Shown piece by piece: positions 16,850 to 25,457 of a stretch of DNA of 64,000 nt (the first letter of the stretch is position 1; every line of letters starts with the position of its first letter). The stretch is taken from assembly GCF_003852515.1 (NCBI RefSeq), contig NZ_QAJK01000037.1:17657-81656 (forward strand), read 5' to 3'. This DNA comes from Variovorax sp. KBW07. Lineage in GTDB: Bacteria > Pseudomonadota > Gammaproteobacteria > Burkholderiales > Burkholderiaceae_C. The notes under the pieces were generated by a model. That model saw only the letters and a list, made by a program, of their open reading frames with translations, was not told the DNA's origin and searched no databases. A program made the translations under genes and the position numbers.

Positions 16850-17856
16850 GCCTGGCTTGGTGCGGGCCACGCGCGCGTGGTTCGCACGGCTGGCGATGCT
16901 GTTGGGCCGCGACTCACGAACAACGCGGCCACGCCGTGCTGCTCCGCAAAGTCGAATCCTTCGTCGGGGCCCAGCACCGTCAACACCGTGGCCAGTGCGT
17001 CGGCCTGCATGCACTCCGCATGCAGCACGGTGACGCTGGCCAGCGAATGCGCGGTCGGTTCACCGGTTCGCGGATCGATGGTGTGCGACCAGCTGCGCCC
17101 TTCATGCGCGCGCTGGTGCCAGCGGTCGCCCGACGTGGCGACGGCCATGTCGGCCAGCGCGATGCGCCGCGCGCCGGTCGGCTCGCTGTCTACCTGTATC
17201 TGCCACGGTTGTCCACCGGGGCGCCGGCCAATGCCTCGCAACTCTCCCCCGATTTCGAACAGAAGGTCGGGCAGGCCAAGTGCACGCAACGCGTCGACGC
17301 CATGATCGACCGCGAAACCCTTGGCGATGCCGGAGAGATCGAGCGCGATGCCGCCGGGCTGAAGCAGTGAGCCTTCGTCCGCATCGAAAGCGAGCCGTTG
17401 CCAGCCGACGCGTGCACGTGCGTCCGCCAACACTTGCGCGGCGGGAAGACCGCCGTCTTCTTGCGCGTCGGGCCCAAAGCCCCAACAGGCGATCAACGGG
17501 CCGACGGTCGGATCGATCGCGCCGCCGCTGGCCGCCGCCCAGCGCAGGGCACATGCCATCACTTGCGCGAACTCCCGTGCAAGCACATGGCGCGAGCCTG
17601 CGGGCGCGCGGTTGAAGCGGCCGATGTCTGAATCCACTTCCCAGTGGCTCATCTGCGCGACCACCCGTGCCAGCGCCGCATCGACGGCTTCCTGCACTTG
17701 CGCCAGCGGCAACATGCGCGGATTGTCGAAGCGCAGCGACCAGGTGGTGCCCATGGTCTGCCCACCCAAATGCTGCAATGTGGCGGGGTCGGCGCGGCGC
17801 GGAACGGCGGCGTTGGCATAGCCGCCGGCGCGCCAGGTGCTGAACGAAATTCCCAA
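16846..17856 (-). CDS. apbE: FAD:protein FMN transferase ApbE
   Basis: 336 residues from a TTG at 17856; no ATG or GTG lies upstream in frame before a stop. ApbE attaches FMN from FAD to Thr in DxxTGAT-like motifs of exported proteins. Family motifs are intact: GQTMGTTWSLRF (about 32-43), DLSGIAKGFAVD (about 193-204), EIGGELRGIG and SHTIDPRTGEP. Oddity: no clear signal peptide precedes the catalytic core although ApbE normally acts outside the cytoplasm. The DUF2271 protein two genes upstream carries a matching target motif. It overlaps the flavodoxin reductase by four bases, implying coupled translation. Confidence 0.92.
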   Translation of the reverse strand: MGISFSTWRAGGYANAAVPRRADPATLQHLGGQTMGTTWSLRFDNPRMLPLAQVQEAVDAALARVVAQMSHWEVDSDIGRFNRAPAGSRHVLAREFAQVMACALRWAAASGGAIDPTVGPLIACWGFGPDAQEDGGLPAAQVLADARARVGWQRLAFDADEGSLLQPGGIALDLSGIAKGFAVDHGVDALRALGLPDLLFEIGGELRGIGRRPGGQPWQIQVDSEPTGARRIALADMAVATSGDRWHQRAHEGRSWSHTIDPRTGEPTAHSLASVTVLHAECMQADALATVLTVLGPDEGFDFAEQHGVAALFVSRGPTASPAVRTTRAWPAPSQA

Positions 17857-17882
17857 GGCTGCGGACTGTGTCGGGGTCTGCG

Positions 17883-18692
17883 TCAGGGCATCACTTCAAG
17901 GGTGGCCGCATAGCTCAGGCGACGTTCCTTGGCTTGCGGCACCGTGGTCTTGTTGTCCTTGGTGGTGGCTTCGAGCCAGTACATGCCGGCGGCCGGCCAG
18001 GTCACGCTGAACTGGCCCTTGTCGTCGGTCTTGAGCTTGACCTCCTCGAGCTTGTCGCGGTACTGCGTGTTGCCTGCGGTCACGCTCACTTCGAGCGACT
18101 TGGCGGGCTGGCCGTCGAGGTGCAGCGTGAAGGTGGCTTTTTCACCCTTGACCAGGTCGGTCGGGCTGCCGACAGCAATCAGTTCCAGGCCCTGGCCGAT
18201 CGGCTTGAGCGCGGAGGGCTTGCCGACCGTCACGAAGGTTTCGATGCGGCCGGACGACTGCGTGATGGTGACCTCTTGCGCATCGGCGGGGATTTCCTTG
18301 CCGATGGTCTCGGCCGTGCCGCGTGCGCGCTTGTTCTGGCCGGTGGCCTTGTCTTTCCAGCTGGCGAAGGCACCTGCGTTGACGACGGCAATGCGGTAGG
18401 TGCCCGACTGCGCGACGCTCACGTCGAACACGTTGCGGAACTTGAGCTTGGCTTCGGTTTCGGGCTTGACCATGCTGCCGTCGGGCGCCGTGATCTGCAG
18501 GCCATCGAGCCGCAGCGGTGCATGGTTGGAGACGAACAGGTCGTTCGAGACCGACGCATCGACCGTGACCGTGTCGGCCTTGGAGAACACGGTGGAAGAG
18601 GGCAGCAGCCAGGCGTTGTGCGCCATGGAGGCTGATGCGATGGCCGACAGGGCAATGGCGAGGCTGGCAGCGCGCAGGTTGAAGCGGGTCAT
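17883..18692 (-). CDS. DUF4198 periplasmic protein
   Basis: 269 residues from the ATG at 18692. A Sec signal peptide (about 1-24, ending SASMA) is followed directly by HNAWLLPSS, a His at the mature N terminus typical of DUF4198 proteins and suggestive of metal binding. The rest is predicted beta-rich (two immunoglobulin-like halves), ending with AAGMYWLEATTKD. DUF4198 proteins often accompany metal-uptake systems (nickel, cobalt, iron); no activity is established. It lies between the DUF2271 and apbE genes in the iron-linked operon. Confidence 0.85.
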   Translation of the reverse strand: MTRFNLRAASLAIALSAIASASMAHNAWLLPSSTVFSKADTVTVDASVSNDLFVSNHAPLRLDGLQITAPDGSMVKPETEAKLKFRNVFDVSVAQSGTYRIAVVNAGAFASWKDKATGQNKRARGTAETIGKEIPADAQEVTITQSSGRIETFVTVGKPSALKPIGQGLELIAVGSPTDLVKGEKATFTLHLDGQPAKSLEVSVTAGNTQYRDKLEEVKLKTDDKGQFSVTWPAAGMYWLEATTKDNKTTVPQAKERRLSYAATLEVMP

Positions 18693-18777
18693 GGGGTGTC
18701 CTTGAAGTGACGGGCTGTCGATGGAAGGAGAGCGAGGCGAAAAGTCGATCCGTCCGGTGTCCGATATCCGGTATGGG

Positions 18778-19314
18778 TCAGGGCTTGAGTTCGAGCTTGA
18801 TCTCACCGAGCTCTTCCTTGCCGGAGGCGCTCGGCTGCGCGGCGGCCGTGGGAGGCCACTGGAACGGAATGCTCACGACCTCGCGGCCGCCGACTTCGCG
18901 TGCGGCTTCGACCACCAGCTTGTAGGCTCCGGGCGCGAGCTTGGGCATTTGCGCCGTGCCTTCGGTGAAGCTGAGCTGGTGCTTGCCGGCCGGCTTGGTT
19001 GCACCGGTCACGCCGTCGACCGGCACCGCCAGTTCACGGCCGCCACGGCGCCACCACTGGCGCATGTCCTTCAACCACTTGGTGCCTTCGCCCTCGGGGT
19101 TGTTGGTCTTGGTGCGCACGTCGTACCAGACGGCCAGCGTGCCGGCCACCGTGTTGTCGGCGCGTTCGATCCAGGTCGCCACATAGGGGCGGTGGTACTC
19201 GGAAACGTTCAGGCGCGGGATCTCGATGTTGACCGCGAGGCCGGCCGCGAATGCGGGAGCGGCGAGCAGGGCCGACATGGCAATCGGCGCGAGTGAATAG
19301 CAGCGAACGTGCAC
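18778..19314 (-). CDS. DUF2271 periplasmic protein with flavinylation motif
   Basis: 178 residues from a GTG at 19314 with an AGAGG ribosome binding site. A signal peptide (about 1-23, ending AFA) exports it. The DUF2271 domain (about 25-160) has paired Trp/Arg features (KDMRQWWRRGGREL) and then VDGVTGATKPAGKHQ. D100-G-V-T103-G-A-T106 matches the ApbE target pattern D-x-x-S/T-G-A-T, with Thr106 the predicted FMN attachment site. With apbE in the same operon this protein is probably a covalent flavoprotein in the periplasm. That is inference, as no structure or chemistry is visible. Confidence 0.85.
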   Translation of the reverse strand: MHVRCYSLAPIAMSALLAAPAFAAGLAVNIEIPRLNVSEYHRPYVATWIERADNTVAGTLAVWYDVRTKTNNPEGEGTKWLKDMRQWWRRGGRELAVPVDGVTGATKPAGKHQLSFTEGTAQMPKLAPGAYKLVVEAAREVGGREVVSIPFQWPPTAAAQPSASGKEELGEIKLELKP

Positions 19315-19350
19315 GTGAAACCTCTTTTTTTGAATCGGTGAACCAACAGG

Positions 19351-19995
19351 TCAATGAATGAACAGCAGCGCGAGCAGCACCGGCACCACCAGCCCCATGC
19401 CGACCATCGGCCATGTGAAGGGGCGGTTGCCCGCATGCATCTTGAGAATGAACAGCCCGGTGATCGAGAAGACCAGTGCGGCGCCCGCGAAGATGTCGAT
19501 GAACCAGCTCCAGGCCGAGCCGGTGTTGCGGCCCTTGTGCAGGTCGTTCAGGTAAGAGAGCCAGCCGCGTTCGGTGCGCTCGTATTCGATCTCGCCGTCG
19601 GCCAGGTTCAGCCGCAGCCAGGCGTCGCCGCCAGGTCGGGGGAGCGAGAGATAGATTTCGTCGTCCGACCATTCGGCCTCGCGGCCGGCGGTGCCCACGT
19701 CCCAGTTTTTCTGTACCCAGCCCTGGAGTTCGGCGGGCAGCGGAGCCTTGCCCTTTTGGGCCTTGGCGGCGGGTAACTGCTTTTCGAGCTGCGTGCGCAA
19801 GGCCTCGTCGATGGAGCCGCTCAGCTTGGTGATGACCGGCTTGGCTTCGATCTGGGACGCATGGTTGAGCGTGAACCCGGTAACGCTGAACAGGATCATG
19901 CCGATCAGGCAGATCGCGGAGCTCACCCAATGCCATTCGTGCAGGGTCTTGAGCCAGTAGGCACGTCGGCGGTTGTCGGAGCGGGCAGCGGTCAT
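19351..19995 (-). CDS. PepSY-associated transmembrane protein
   Basis: 214 residues. Three hydrophobic helices (about 23-45, 162-186 and 194-213) surround a periplasmic PepSY-like domain (about 50-150). Conserved His residues sit at membrane edges: LKTLHEWHW (about 17-24), TLNHASQ and LNDLHKGRN (about 150-158). This is the arrangement of PepSY_TM proteins thought to carry haem and pass electrons across the membrane. It is the first gene of a five-gene minus-strand operon, just downstream of a degenerate Fur-like site. A link to siderophore or ferric-iron reduction is plausible from context only. Confidence 0.85.
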   Translation of the reverse strand: MTAARSDNRRRAYWLKTLHEWHWVSSAICLIGMILFSVTGFTLNHASQIEAKPVITKLSGSIDEALRTQLEKQLPAAKAQKGKAPLPAELQGWVQKNWDVGTAGREAEWSDDEIYLSLPRPGGDAWLRLNLADGEIEYERTERGWLSYLNDLHKGRNTGSAWSWFIDIFAGAALVFSITGLFILKMHAGNRPFTWPMVGMGLVVPVLLALLFIH

Positions 19996-20022
19996 CGAAG
20001 GCGCGGATTGTATCTGCGCAGA

Positions 20023-20037
20023 TGAGAATGACTGCTA
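20023..20037 (-). promoter_or_regulatory. Degenerate Fur-box-like site before the flavin operon
   Basis: TGAGAAT-G-ACTGCTA: the left half is identical to that of the haem-receptor Fur box, the right half is weak. A possible -10 TACAAT (minus strand 20012-20007) lies between it and the start at 19995; no convincing -35 was seen. Confidence 0.45.
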
Positions 20038-20064
20038 TTTGGGGTGGGTTAAGTTACGTAAAGC

Positions 20065-20091
20065 AATAAAAAACGGGACCGAAGTCCCGTT
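20065..20091 (-). terminator. Terminator after bfr
   Basis: On the minus strand AACGGGAC-TTCG-GTCCCGTT is followed by TTTTTTATT. It ends bfr before the flavin-operon promoter. Confidence 0.85.
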
Positions 20092-20124
20092 GATTTGTTG
20101 GCGCTAAAGCCTCGGCAGCCAGGC

Positions 20125-20601
20125 TTATTCGAGCTCGCCCATCTGCGTCTGCAGGTAGTTCTGCAGGCCAACCCGGTCGATCAGGTCGATCTGGGTTTCC
20201 AGGAAGTCGATGTGCTCCTCGGTGTCGTCCAAAATCTCTTGCAGCAGGTCGCGTGAAACATAGTCGCGAACCGACTCGCAATGCGCGATGCCGTCCTTGA
20301 TGGTGGCTTGTGCGCCGGTTTCGGCACCCAGGTCGCAGCGCAGCAGTTCGGGCACGTCTTCGCCGATGTTCAGCTTGCCCAGGTCCTGCAGGTTCGGCAG
20401 GCCATCGAGCATGAAGATGCGGTCCATCAGCTTGTCGGCATGCTTCATTTCGCCGATCGATTCTTCGTATTCCTTCTTCGCCAGCTTGTCCAGGCCCCAA
20501 TGCTTGAGCATGCGGTAGTGGAGGAAGTACTGGTTGATCGCGGTCAGCTCGTTCTTGAGCTGCGCCTGCAGATGTTCGATGACCTTGGGGTCGCCCTTCA
20601 T
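20125..20601 (-). CDS. bfr: Bacterioferritin
   Basis: 158 residues from the ATG at 20601; a longer frame to 20712 has no similarity. Bfr forms a 24-subunit iron-storage shell with ferroxidase centres and inter-subunit haem. The key residues fall at the E. coli positions: Glu18 ([11 protein letters not shown]), Glu51 and His54 (GEMKHADKL) and the haem ligand Met52, with Glu/His of the second half in [11 protein letters not shown]. The gene faces ahpC divergently across a 260-base spacer. It is paired functionally with bfd at 14.3 kb. Confidence 0.96.
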   Translation of the reverse strand: MKGDPKVIEHLQAQLKNELTAINQYFLHYRMLKHWGLDKLAKKEYEESIGEMKHADKLMDRIFMLDGLPNLQDLGKLNIGEDVPELLRCDLGAETGAQATIKDGIAHCESVRDYVSRDLLQEILDDTEEHIDFLETQIDLIDRVGLQNYLQTQMGELE

Positions 20602-20768
20602 GGTTTTTTCCTTGTTCTGAAAGCGGTGATTGTCAGAGGGGTTTACGAGCACTTGCAAGCAATCCCATGCTCCGCCGGTCTGCATGCGTGTGATGGCGAT
20701 ACACGTTCGCATTGAGGCCCGCCGAAAGCCCGCGCCAAGCCCATCGCAAACATAGCAAGCTCCAATAC

Positions 20769-20793
20769 TTTCAATAGCTCATAACTATTGAAA
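20769..20793 (+). promoter_or_regulatory. OxyR-like operator half within a larger inverted repeat
   Basis: ATAGCTCATAACTAT (20774-20788) fits the OxyR half-operator ATAGnTnnnAnCTAT at all specified positions. It is embedded in a 9-bp inverted repeat (TTTCAATAG/CTATTGAAA). The second half-operator expected 22 bases along is poorly matched (ATGA at 20796). Confidence 0.5.
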
Positions 20794-20815
20794 ATATGAG
20801 ATTGGTAGTTATACT
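20788..20815 (+). promoter_or_regulatory. ahpC promoter
   Basis: TTGAAA (20788-20793), 16-base spacer, TATACT (20810-20815). The OxyR-like site abuts the -35, the position from which OxyR activates. Confidence 0.65.
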
Positions 20816-20861
20816 GATGGCTCGCAATTATTTTTCCAACCGCAGCATCCAAGGAATCACT

Positions 20862-21425
20862 ATGTCCCTGATCAACACGCAAGTCCTGCCCTTCAAGACC
20901 CAGGCCTACCTCAATGGCAAGTTCATCGATGTGTCCGACGAAACGCTCAAGGGCAAGTGGTCCGTGCTGATCTTCATGCCGGCCGCCTTCACCTTCAACT
21001 GCCCGACCGAAGTCGAAGACGCAGCCGACAACTACCCCGAGTTCCAGAAGCTGGGTGCCGAGGTCTACATCGTGACCACCGACACGCATTTCTCGCACAA
21101 GGTCTGGCACGACACCTCGCCGGCCGTCGGCAAGGCCAAGTTCCCCCTGGTCGGCGACCCGACCCACACGCTGACCAACGCTTTCGGCGTGCACATCCCC
21201 GAAGAAGGCCTGGCACTGCGCGGCACCTTCGTGATCAACCCCGAAGGCATCATCAAGACCGCCGAAGTGCACTCCAACGAAATCGCCCGCGACGTCAAGG
21301 AAACCCTGCGCAAGCTCAAGGCAGCGGTCTACACCGCCGCGCACCCGAACGAAGTCTGCCCGGCCAAGTGGAATGAAGGCGACAAGACGATCGCCCCGTC
21401 GTTCGACCTCGTCGGCAAGATCTAA
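20862..21425 (+). CDS. ahpC: Alkyl hydroperoxide reductase subunit C (peroxiredoxin)
   Basis: 187 residues from the ATG at 20862 with AAGGA upstream. AhpC is a typical 2-Cys peroxiredoxin reducing hydrogen peroxide, organic peroxides and peroxynitrite in the cytoplasm. Peroxidatic Cys47 lies in AAFTFNCPTEVED and resolving Cys166 in NEVCPAKW, the same spacing as the E. coli enzyme. It is recycled by AhpF, encoded 92 bases downstream beyond a terminator hairpin. An OxyR-like site precedes its promoter. Confidence 0.97.
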   Translation: MSLINTQVLPFKTQAYLNGKFIDVSDETLKGKWSVLIFMPAAFTFNCPTEVEDAADNYPEFQKLGAEVYIVTTDTHFSHKVWHDTSPAVGKAKFPLVGDPTHTLTNAFGVHIPEEGLALRGTFVINPEGIIKTAEVHSNEIARDVKETLRKLKAAVYTAAHPNEVCPAKWNEGDKTIAPSFDLVGKI

Positions 21426-21438
21426 GCGCTCCCGCGCG

Positions 21439-21473
21439 AAAGCCCGGGCGCTCACGAGGCCCCGGGCTTTTTT
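21439..21473 (+). terminator. Hairpin terminator between ahpC and ahpF
   Basis: AAAGCCCGGG pairs with CCCGGGCTTT, followed by TTT. It would make ahpC mRNA more abundant than readthrough ahpC-ahpF mRNA. Confidence 0.75.
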
Positions 21474-21516
21474 GTTCCCCGTTTGATAGTTTTCAGATAT
21501 CGAAAGTGAGTCCGCC

Positions 21517-23073
21517 ATGCTCGACGACAGCACCAAAGCCCAATTGAAGAGTTACCTCGAACGCGCCACGCAGCTGATCGAGATCGTCGCCTCGCTCGAC
21601 GACAGCAAGGCGTCGGGCGAAATGCTGTCGCTGCTGAAGGACGTTGCCGAAGCGTCGCCGCTGGTCAAGCTGACCGAGAGCCGCGACGACAACCACCGCA
21701 AGCCCTCGTTCTCGGTCAACCGCCCGAGCGAAAACCACGGCCCGCGTTTTGCCGGCCTGCCGATGGGCCATGAATTCACGTCGCTGATCCTTGCGCTGCT
21801 GCAGATCGGCGGCTACCCACCCAAGGTCGAGCAGGCCGTGCTCGACCAGATCAAGGCGCTCGACGGCGACTTCGAGTTCGAGATCTACGTCTCGCTCACC
21901 TGCCACAACTGCCCCGACGTGGTCCAGGCGCTGAACCTGATGGCCGTCCAGAACCCGCGCATCCGCACCACCATGATCGAAGGCGGCACCTTCCAGGACG
22001 AAGTGAAGGAACGCCAGATCATGGCCGTGCCGACCGTGTTCCTGAACGGCACCGAGTTCGGCCAGGGCCGCATGAGCCTGGAAGAAATCCTCGCCAAGAT
22101 CGACACCAGCGGTGTCGAGCGCGAAGCCAAGAAGATTGCCGGCAAGGACCCGTTCGACGTGCTCATCGTCGGCGGTGGCCCCGCGGGCGCCGCGGCTGCC
22201 GTGTACGCGGCACGCAAGGGCATTCGCACCGGCGTGGCCTCGGAACGCTTCGGCGGCCAGGTGCTCGACACGCTCGGCATCGAGAACTTCATTTCCATCA
22301 AGGAAACCGAAGGGCCGAAGTTCGCCCACGCGCTCGAAGAGCATGTGCGCGACTACGACGTCGACATCATGAATCTGCAGCGCGCCAAGGCGCTGGTCCC
22401 GGGCAAGGACCTGATCGAAGTGCAGCTCGAAAGCGGCGCGTCGCTCAAGAGCAAGTCGGTCATCATTTCCACCGGCGCGCGCTGGCGCAACATCAACGTG
22501 CCCGGCGAGCACGAGTTCAAGAACAAGGGCGTGGCGTACTGCCCGCATTGCGACGGCCCGCTGTTCAAGGGCAAGCGCGTCGCGGTCATCGGTGGCGGCA
22601 ACTCGGGCGTCGAAGCGGCCATCGACCTGGCCGGCATCGTGGGCCACGTCACGCTGATCGAATTCGACACCGCCTTGCGTGCCGACGCCGTGCTGCAACG
22701 CAAGCTCAAGAGCCTGACGAACGTCGACGTGTTCACCAACGCGCAGACCACCGAGATCACCGGCGACCAGAAGGTCAACGGCCTGGTCTACAAGGACCGC
22801 GCAACCGGCGAGCTGAAGAAGGTCGAGCTCGAAGGCGTGTTCATCCAGATCGGCCTCGTGCCCAACACCGACTGGCTCAAGGGCACGGTCGAGCTGTCGA
22901 AGCACGGCGAGATCATCGTCGACGCCCGCGGCCAGACCTCGGTGCCCGGCGTGTTCGCGGCCGGCGACGCCACCACGGTGCCGTTCAAGCAGATCATCAT
23001 CGCGGCCGGCGACGGCGCCAAGGCGGCGCTCGGTGCGTTCGACCACCTGATCCGCTCGTCGGCACCGGCCTGA
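21517..23073 (+). CDS. ahpF: Alkyl hydroperoxide reductase subunit F
   Basis: 518 residues, the usual length. AhpF moves electrons from NADH through FAD and two disulfides to AhpC. The N-terminal tandem thioredoxin-fold domain holds Cys129 and Cys132 ([10 protein letters not shown]). The FAD site [17 protein letters not shown] starts near residue 219. The thioredoxin-reductase disulfide is Cys342/Cys345 (YCPHCDGP). [15 protein letters not shown] marks the NADH site. Its partner ahpC is immediately upstream. Confidence 0.97.
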   Translation: MLDDSTKAQLKSYLERATQLIEIVASLDDSKASGEMLSLLKDVAEASPLVKLTESRDDNHRKPSFSVNRPSENHGPRFAGLPMGHEFTSLILALLQIGGYPPKVEQAVLDQIKALDGDFEFEIYVSLTCHNCPDVVQALNLMAVQNPRIRTTMIEGGTFQDEVKERQIMAVPTVFLNGTEFGQGRMSLEEILAKIDTSGVEREAKKIAGKDPFDVLIVGGGPAGAAAAVYAARKGIRTGVASERFGGQVLDTLGIENFISIKETEGPKFAHALEEHVRDYDVDIMNLQRAKALVPGKDLIEVQLESGASLKSKSVIISTGARWRNINVPGEHEFKNKGVAYCPHCDGPLFKGKRVAVIGGGNSGVEAAIDLAGIVGHVTLIEFDTALRADAVLQRKLKSLTNVDVFTNAQTTEITGDQKVNGLVYKDRATGELKKVELEGVFIQIGLVPNTDWLKGTVELSKHGEIIVDARGQTSVPGVFAAGDATTVPFKQIIIAAGDGAKAALGAFDHLIRSSAPA

Positions 23074-23117
23074 CACCCGCTTTGACCCTGCGCTAGTAAG
23101 GCACAAGTTGTATCAGA

Positions 23118-23132
23118 TGAGAATTATTCTCA
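23118..23132 (+). promoter_or_regulatory. Perfect Fur box upstream of the haem receptor
   Basis: TGAGAATTATTCTCA, a perfect 7-1-7 palindrome. A TACAAT -10 follows at 23133-23138, with TTGTAT (23108-23113) as a rather widely spaced -35 (19 bases). Confidence 0.85.
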
Positions 23133-23243
23133 TACAATAAAGGCCGGGATTAACAATCCCATCGCCGCCAGCCAGGTCACGCGCGCAAAGCCTTGCGCCC
23201 AAGGTCCAGCAAGCAGTTGTTCAACTGTTTCTGGACCTTTTTC

Positions 23244-25457
23244 GTGGCCGCCACACACCTCCGCTCCCATCCTCACCGTCTCGCTCTCCTGCCGCTGCTG
23301 ATCGCTTCCGGCTTCGGCATTGCCGCGCCCGCCTGGTCGCAGCAGGTCGCGCTCAATGAAGTGGTGGTGAGCGGCTCGCGCTCGGAGCAGGCCCGCCAGG
23401 ACCTGCCCGTGAGCGTCGAGGTCATCACGCGCGACGACATCGAGTCCAAGCAGATCAACGACATCCGCGACGCGGTGCGCGACCTGCCGAACGTGTCGGT
23501 CAAGCGTGCGCCCGCGCGCTTCGGGCTGGCGCAGGGCAACACCGGGCGCGACGGCAATGCGGGCTTCAACGTCCGTGGCCTCGACGGCAACCGCGTGCTG
23601 CTGCTGACCGACGGCATCCGCACGCCGCGCAGCTATGTGTTCAGCGCCAACGCATTCGGGCGAGACTACTTCGACATCAGCCTGGTCGAGCGCATCGAGA
23701 TCATCAAGGGCCCGGCTTCGGCGCTCTACGGCTCCGATGGCCTGGCGGGCCTGGTCAACTTCATCACGCGCGACCCCTCGTCGTACCTGCGCGACGGCAA
23801 GGCCTTCGGCGGCAGCACGAGCGTCGGCTACAGCGGCGACGACAGCGGCAAGCGCGTCGGCGTCACGCTGGCGGGCAAGCCCAACGACACGATGCAGTGG
23901 CTCGTGTCGGCCAGCCTCGGCCGCGCGAACGAACTCGAAAACATGGGCCGCGCCAACGTGGCCAACGTCGACCGCACCACGCCGAATCCGCAGCGCGACA
24001 AGAACGCGGCCGTGCTCGCCAAGGTCATCCTCTCGCCCAACGCCGACCAGCGCCACAGCTTCACGCTCGAGCACATCGAGAAGACCAGCCGCTACGACCT
24101 GCTGTCGGGCATTTCCAAGCCGCCCTTCGCCTCGACATCGGTCGTCGGCCTGAACGCCAAGACCGACCTGCAGCGCGACCGCTTCACCTACGAAGGCCGG
24201 CTGCGCCTGAACAGCGCAGTGGCCGACAACCTGCTCGGCGTGGTGAGCTACCAGAAGTCCCGGTCGCGCGAATTCATCTACGAAGACCGCTTCACCGCCG
24301 CCGACCGCACGCGCGACGTCACTTACGACGAGAGCACCTGGCAGCTCGGCCTGCAGGCCGACAAGACGATCCGCATGGGCGACAGCTGGGCCCAGAAGAT
24401 CACCTACGGTTTCGACTACACGCGCACCAACGTCGAGAACCTGCAGACCGGCCTGGTGCCGCCGACCGGCGAAAGCTACCCGCTCAAGCGCTTCCCCGAC
24501 ACGCGTGAAACCTCGTCGGCGTTCTACGTGCAGGACGAATTCATTCACGACCGCTGGAGCATCACGCCCGGCATTCGCTTCGACCGCTTCTCGCTCGATG
24601 CCAGCCAGCGCGGCTTCAGCGCGCAGGCCGTGTCGCTGTCGGGCTCGGCGGTGTCGCCCAAGCTGGGCGTGCTGTTCCGCGCGACGCCGCAGTTCAGCGT
24701 GTACGGCAACTACGCCTCGGGCTTCAAGGCGCCCAACGCCTTCCAGGTCAACAACTTCTTCGAGAACGTGATCCAGGGGTACAAGACCATCCCCAATCCG
24801 AACCTGCGGCCCGAGAAGAGCCAGAACGTCGAGCTTGGCGTGCGCGGCAAGACCGGCGTGCTGAGCTTCGACGTGGCGGCCTTCACCGGCGACTACAAGA
24901 ACCTCATCGAGAACGACCGCCTGGTGGGCGGCCGCGGCATCCCGCGCATCGATCCGCTGATCTACCAGTCGGTCAACGTCGGCCGTGCGCGCATCAGCGG
25001 CTTCGAGTTCAAGGGCGAGCTCGACTTCACCGAGAACGGCAACGGCTTCTCGGTGCCCTTTGCCTACGGCCAGACGCGCGGCACCGACCGCAGCAACAAC
25101 AGGCCGCTCAATTCGATCGATCCGCAGAAGGCCAGCATCGGCATCAAGTACCAGGCGCCCGTGTGGAGCGTGCGCCTGGATGCGACGAATCATTCGCGCA
25201 AGAAGTGGTCCGACGTGGACCGCAGCGAGGTCACGACCGGCACCCAGTTCCTGACGCCCGCGGCCACCACCTTCGACGTGAGTGCGCAATGGCGCATTCG
25301 AAAAGACCTGCGCCTGAACGCATCGGTCACCAACCTCACCAACAAGCGCTACTGGAACTGGAGCGACGTGCGCGGCGTCACCACGACGTCGATCCTGCGC
25401 GATGCGTACACCCAGCCGGGCCGCAGTTTCAACGTCTCGCTGGTGGCCGACTTCTGA
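23244..25457 (+). CDS. hmuR: TonB-dependent haem/haemoprotein receptor
   Basis: 737 residues if started at GTG 23244, chosen because it opens a signal peptide (about 1-34, LALLPLLIASGFGIAAPAWS); TTG codons at 23193 and 23217 are alternatives. The TonB-box/plug region (NEVVVSGSRSEQARQDLPVS, then IEIIKGPASALYGSDGLAG) is followed by a 22-strand barrel ending in a terminal Phe (SLVADF). The FKAP (494-497) and NPNL (518-521) boxes are those of haem receptors. No His lies between them; Tyr513 does. It heads the haem-uptake operon behind a perfect Fur box. Confidence 0.9.
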   Translation: MAATHLRSHPHRLALLPLLIASGFGIAAPAWSQQVALNEVVVSGSRSEQARQDLPVSVEVITRDDIESKQINDIRDAVRDLPNVSVKRAPARFGLAQGNTGRDGNAGFNVRGLDGNRVLLLTDGIRTPRSYVFSANAFGRDYFDISLVERIEIIKGPASALYGSDGLAGLVNFITRDPSSYLRDGKAFGGSTSVGYSGDDSGKRVGVTLAGKPNDTMQWLVSASLGRANELENMGRANVANVDRTTPNPQRDKNAAVLAKVILSPNADQRHSFTLEHIEKTSRYDLLSGISKPPFASTSVVGLNAKTDLQRDRFTYEGRLRLNSAVADNLLGVVSYQKSRSREFIYEDRFTAADRTRDVTYDESTWQLGLQADKTIRMGDSWAQKITYGFDYTRTNVENLQTGLVPPTGESYPLKRFPDTRETSSAFYVQDEFIHDRWSITPGIRFDRFSLDASQRGFSAQAVSLSGSAVSPKLGVLFRATPQFSVYGNYASGFKAPNAFQVNNFFENVIQGYKTIPNPNLRPEKSQNVELGVRGKTGVLSFDVAAFTGDYKNLIENDRLVGGRGIPRIDPLIYQSVNVGRARISGFEFKGELDFTENGNGFSVPFAYGQTRGTDRSNNRPLNSIDPQKASIGIKYQAPVWSVRLDATNHSRKKWSDVDRSEVTTGTQFLTPAATTFDVSAQWRIRKDLRLNASVTNLTNKRYWNWSDVRGVTTTSILRDAYTQPGRSFNVSLVADF

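Noticed and set aside
20125-20712. Longer bacterioferritin start
   Set aside because: Numbering from 20601 puts Glu18, Glu51, Met52 and His54 exactly at the known positions.
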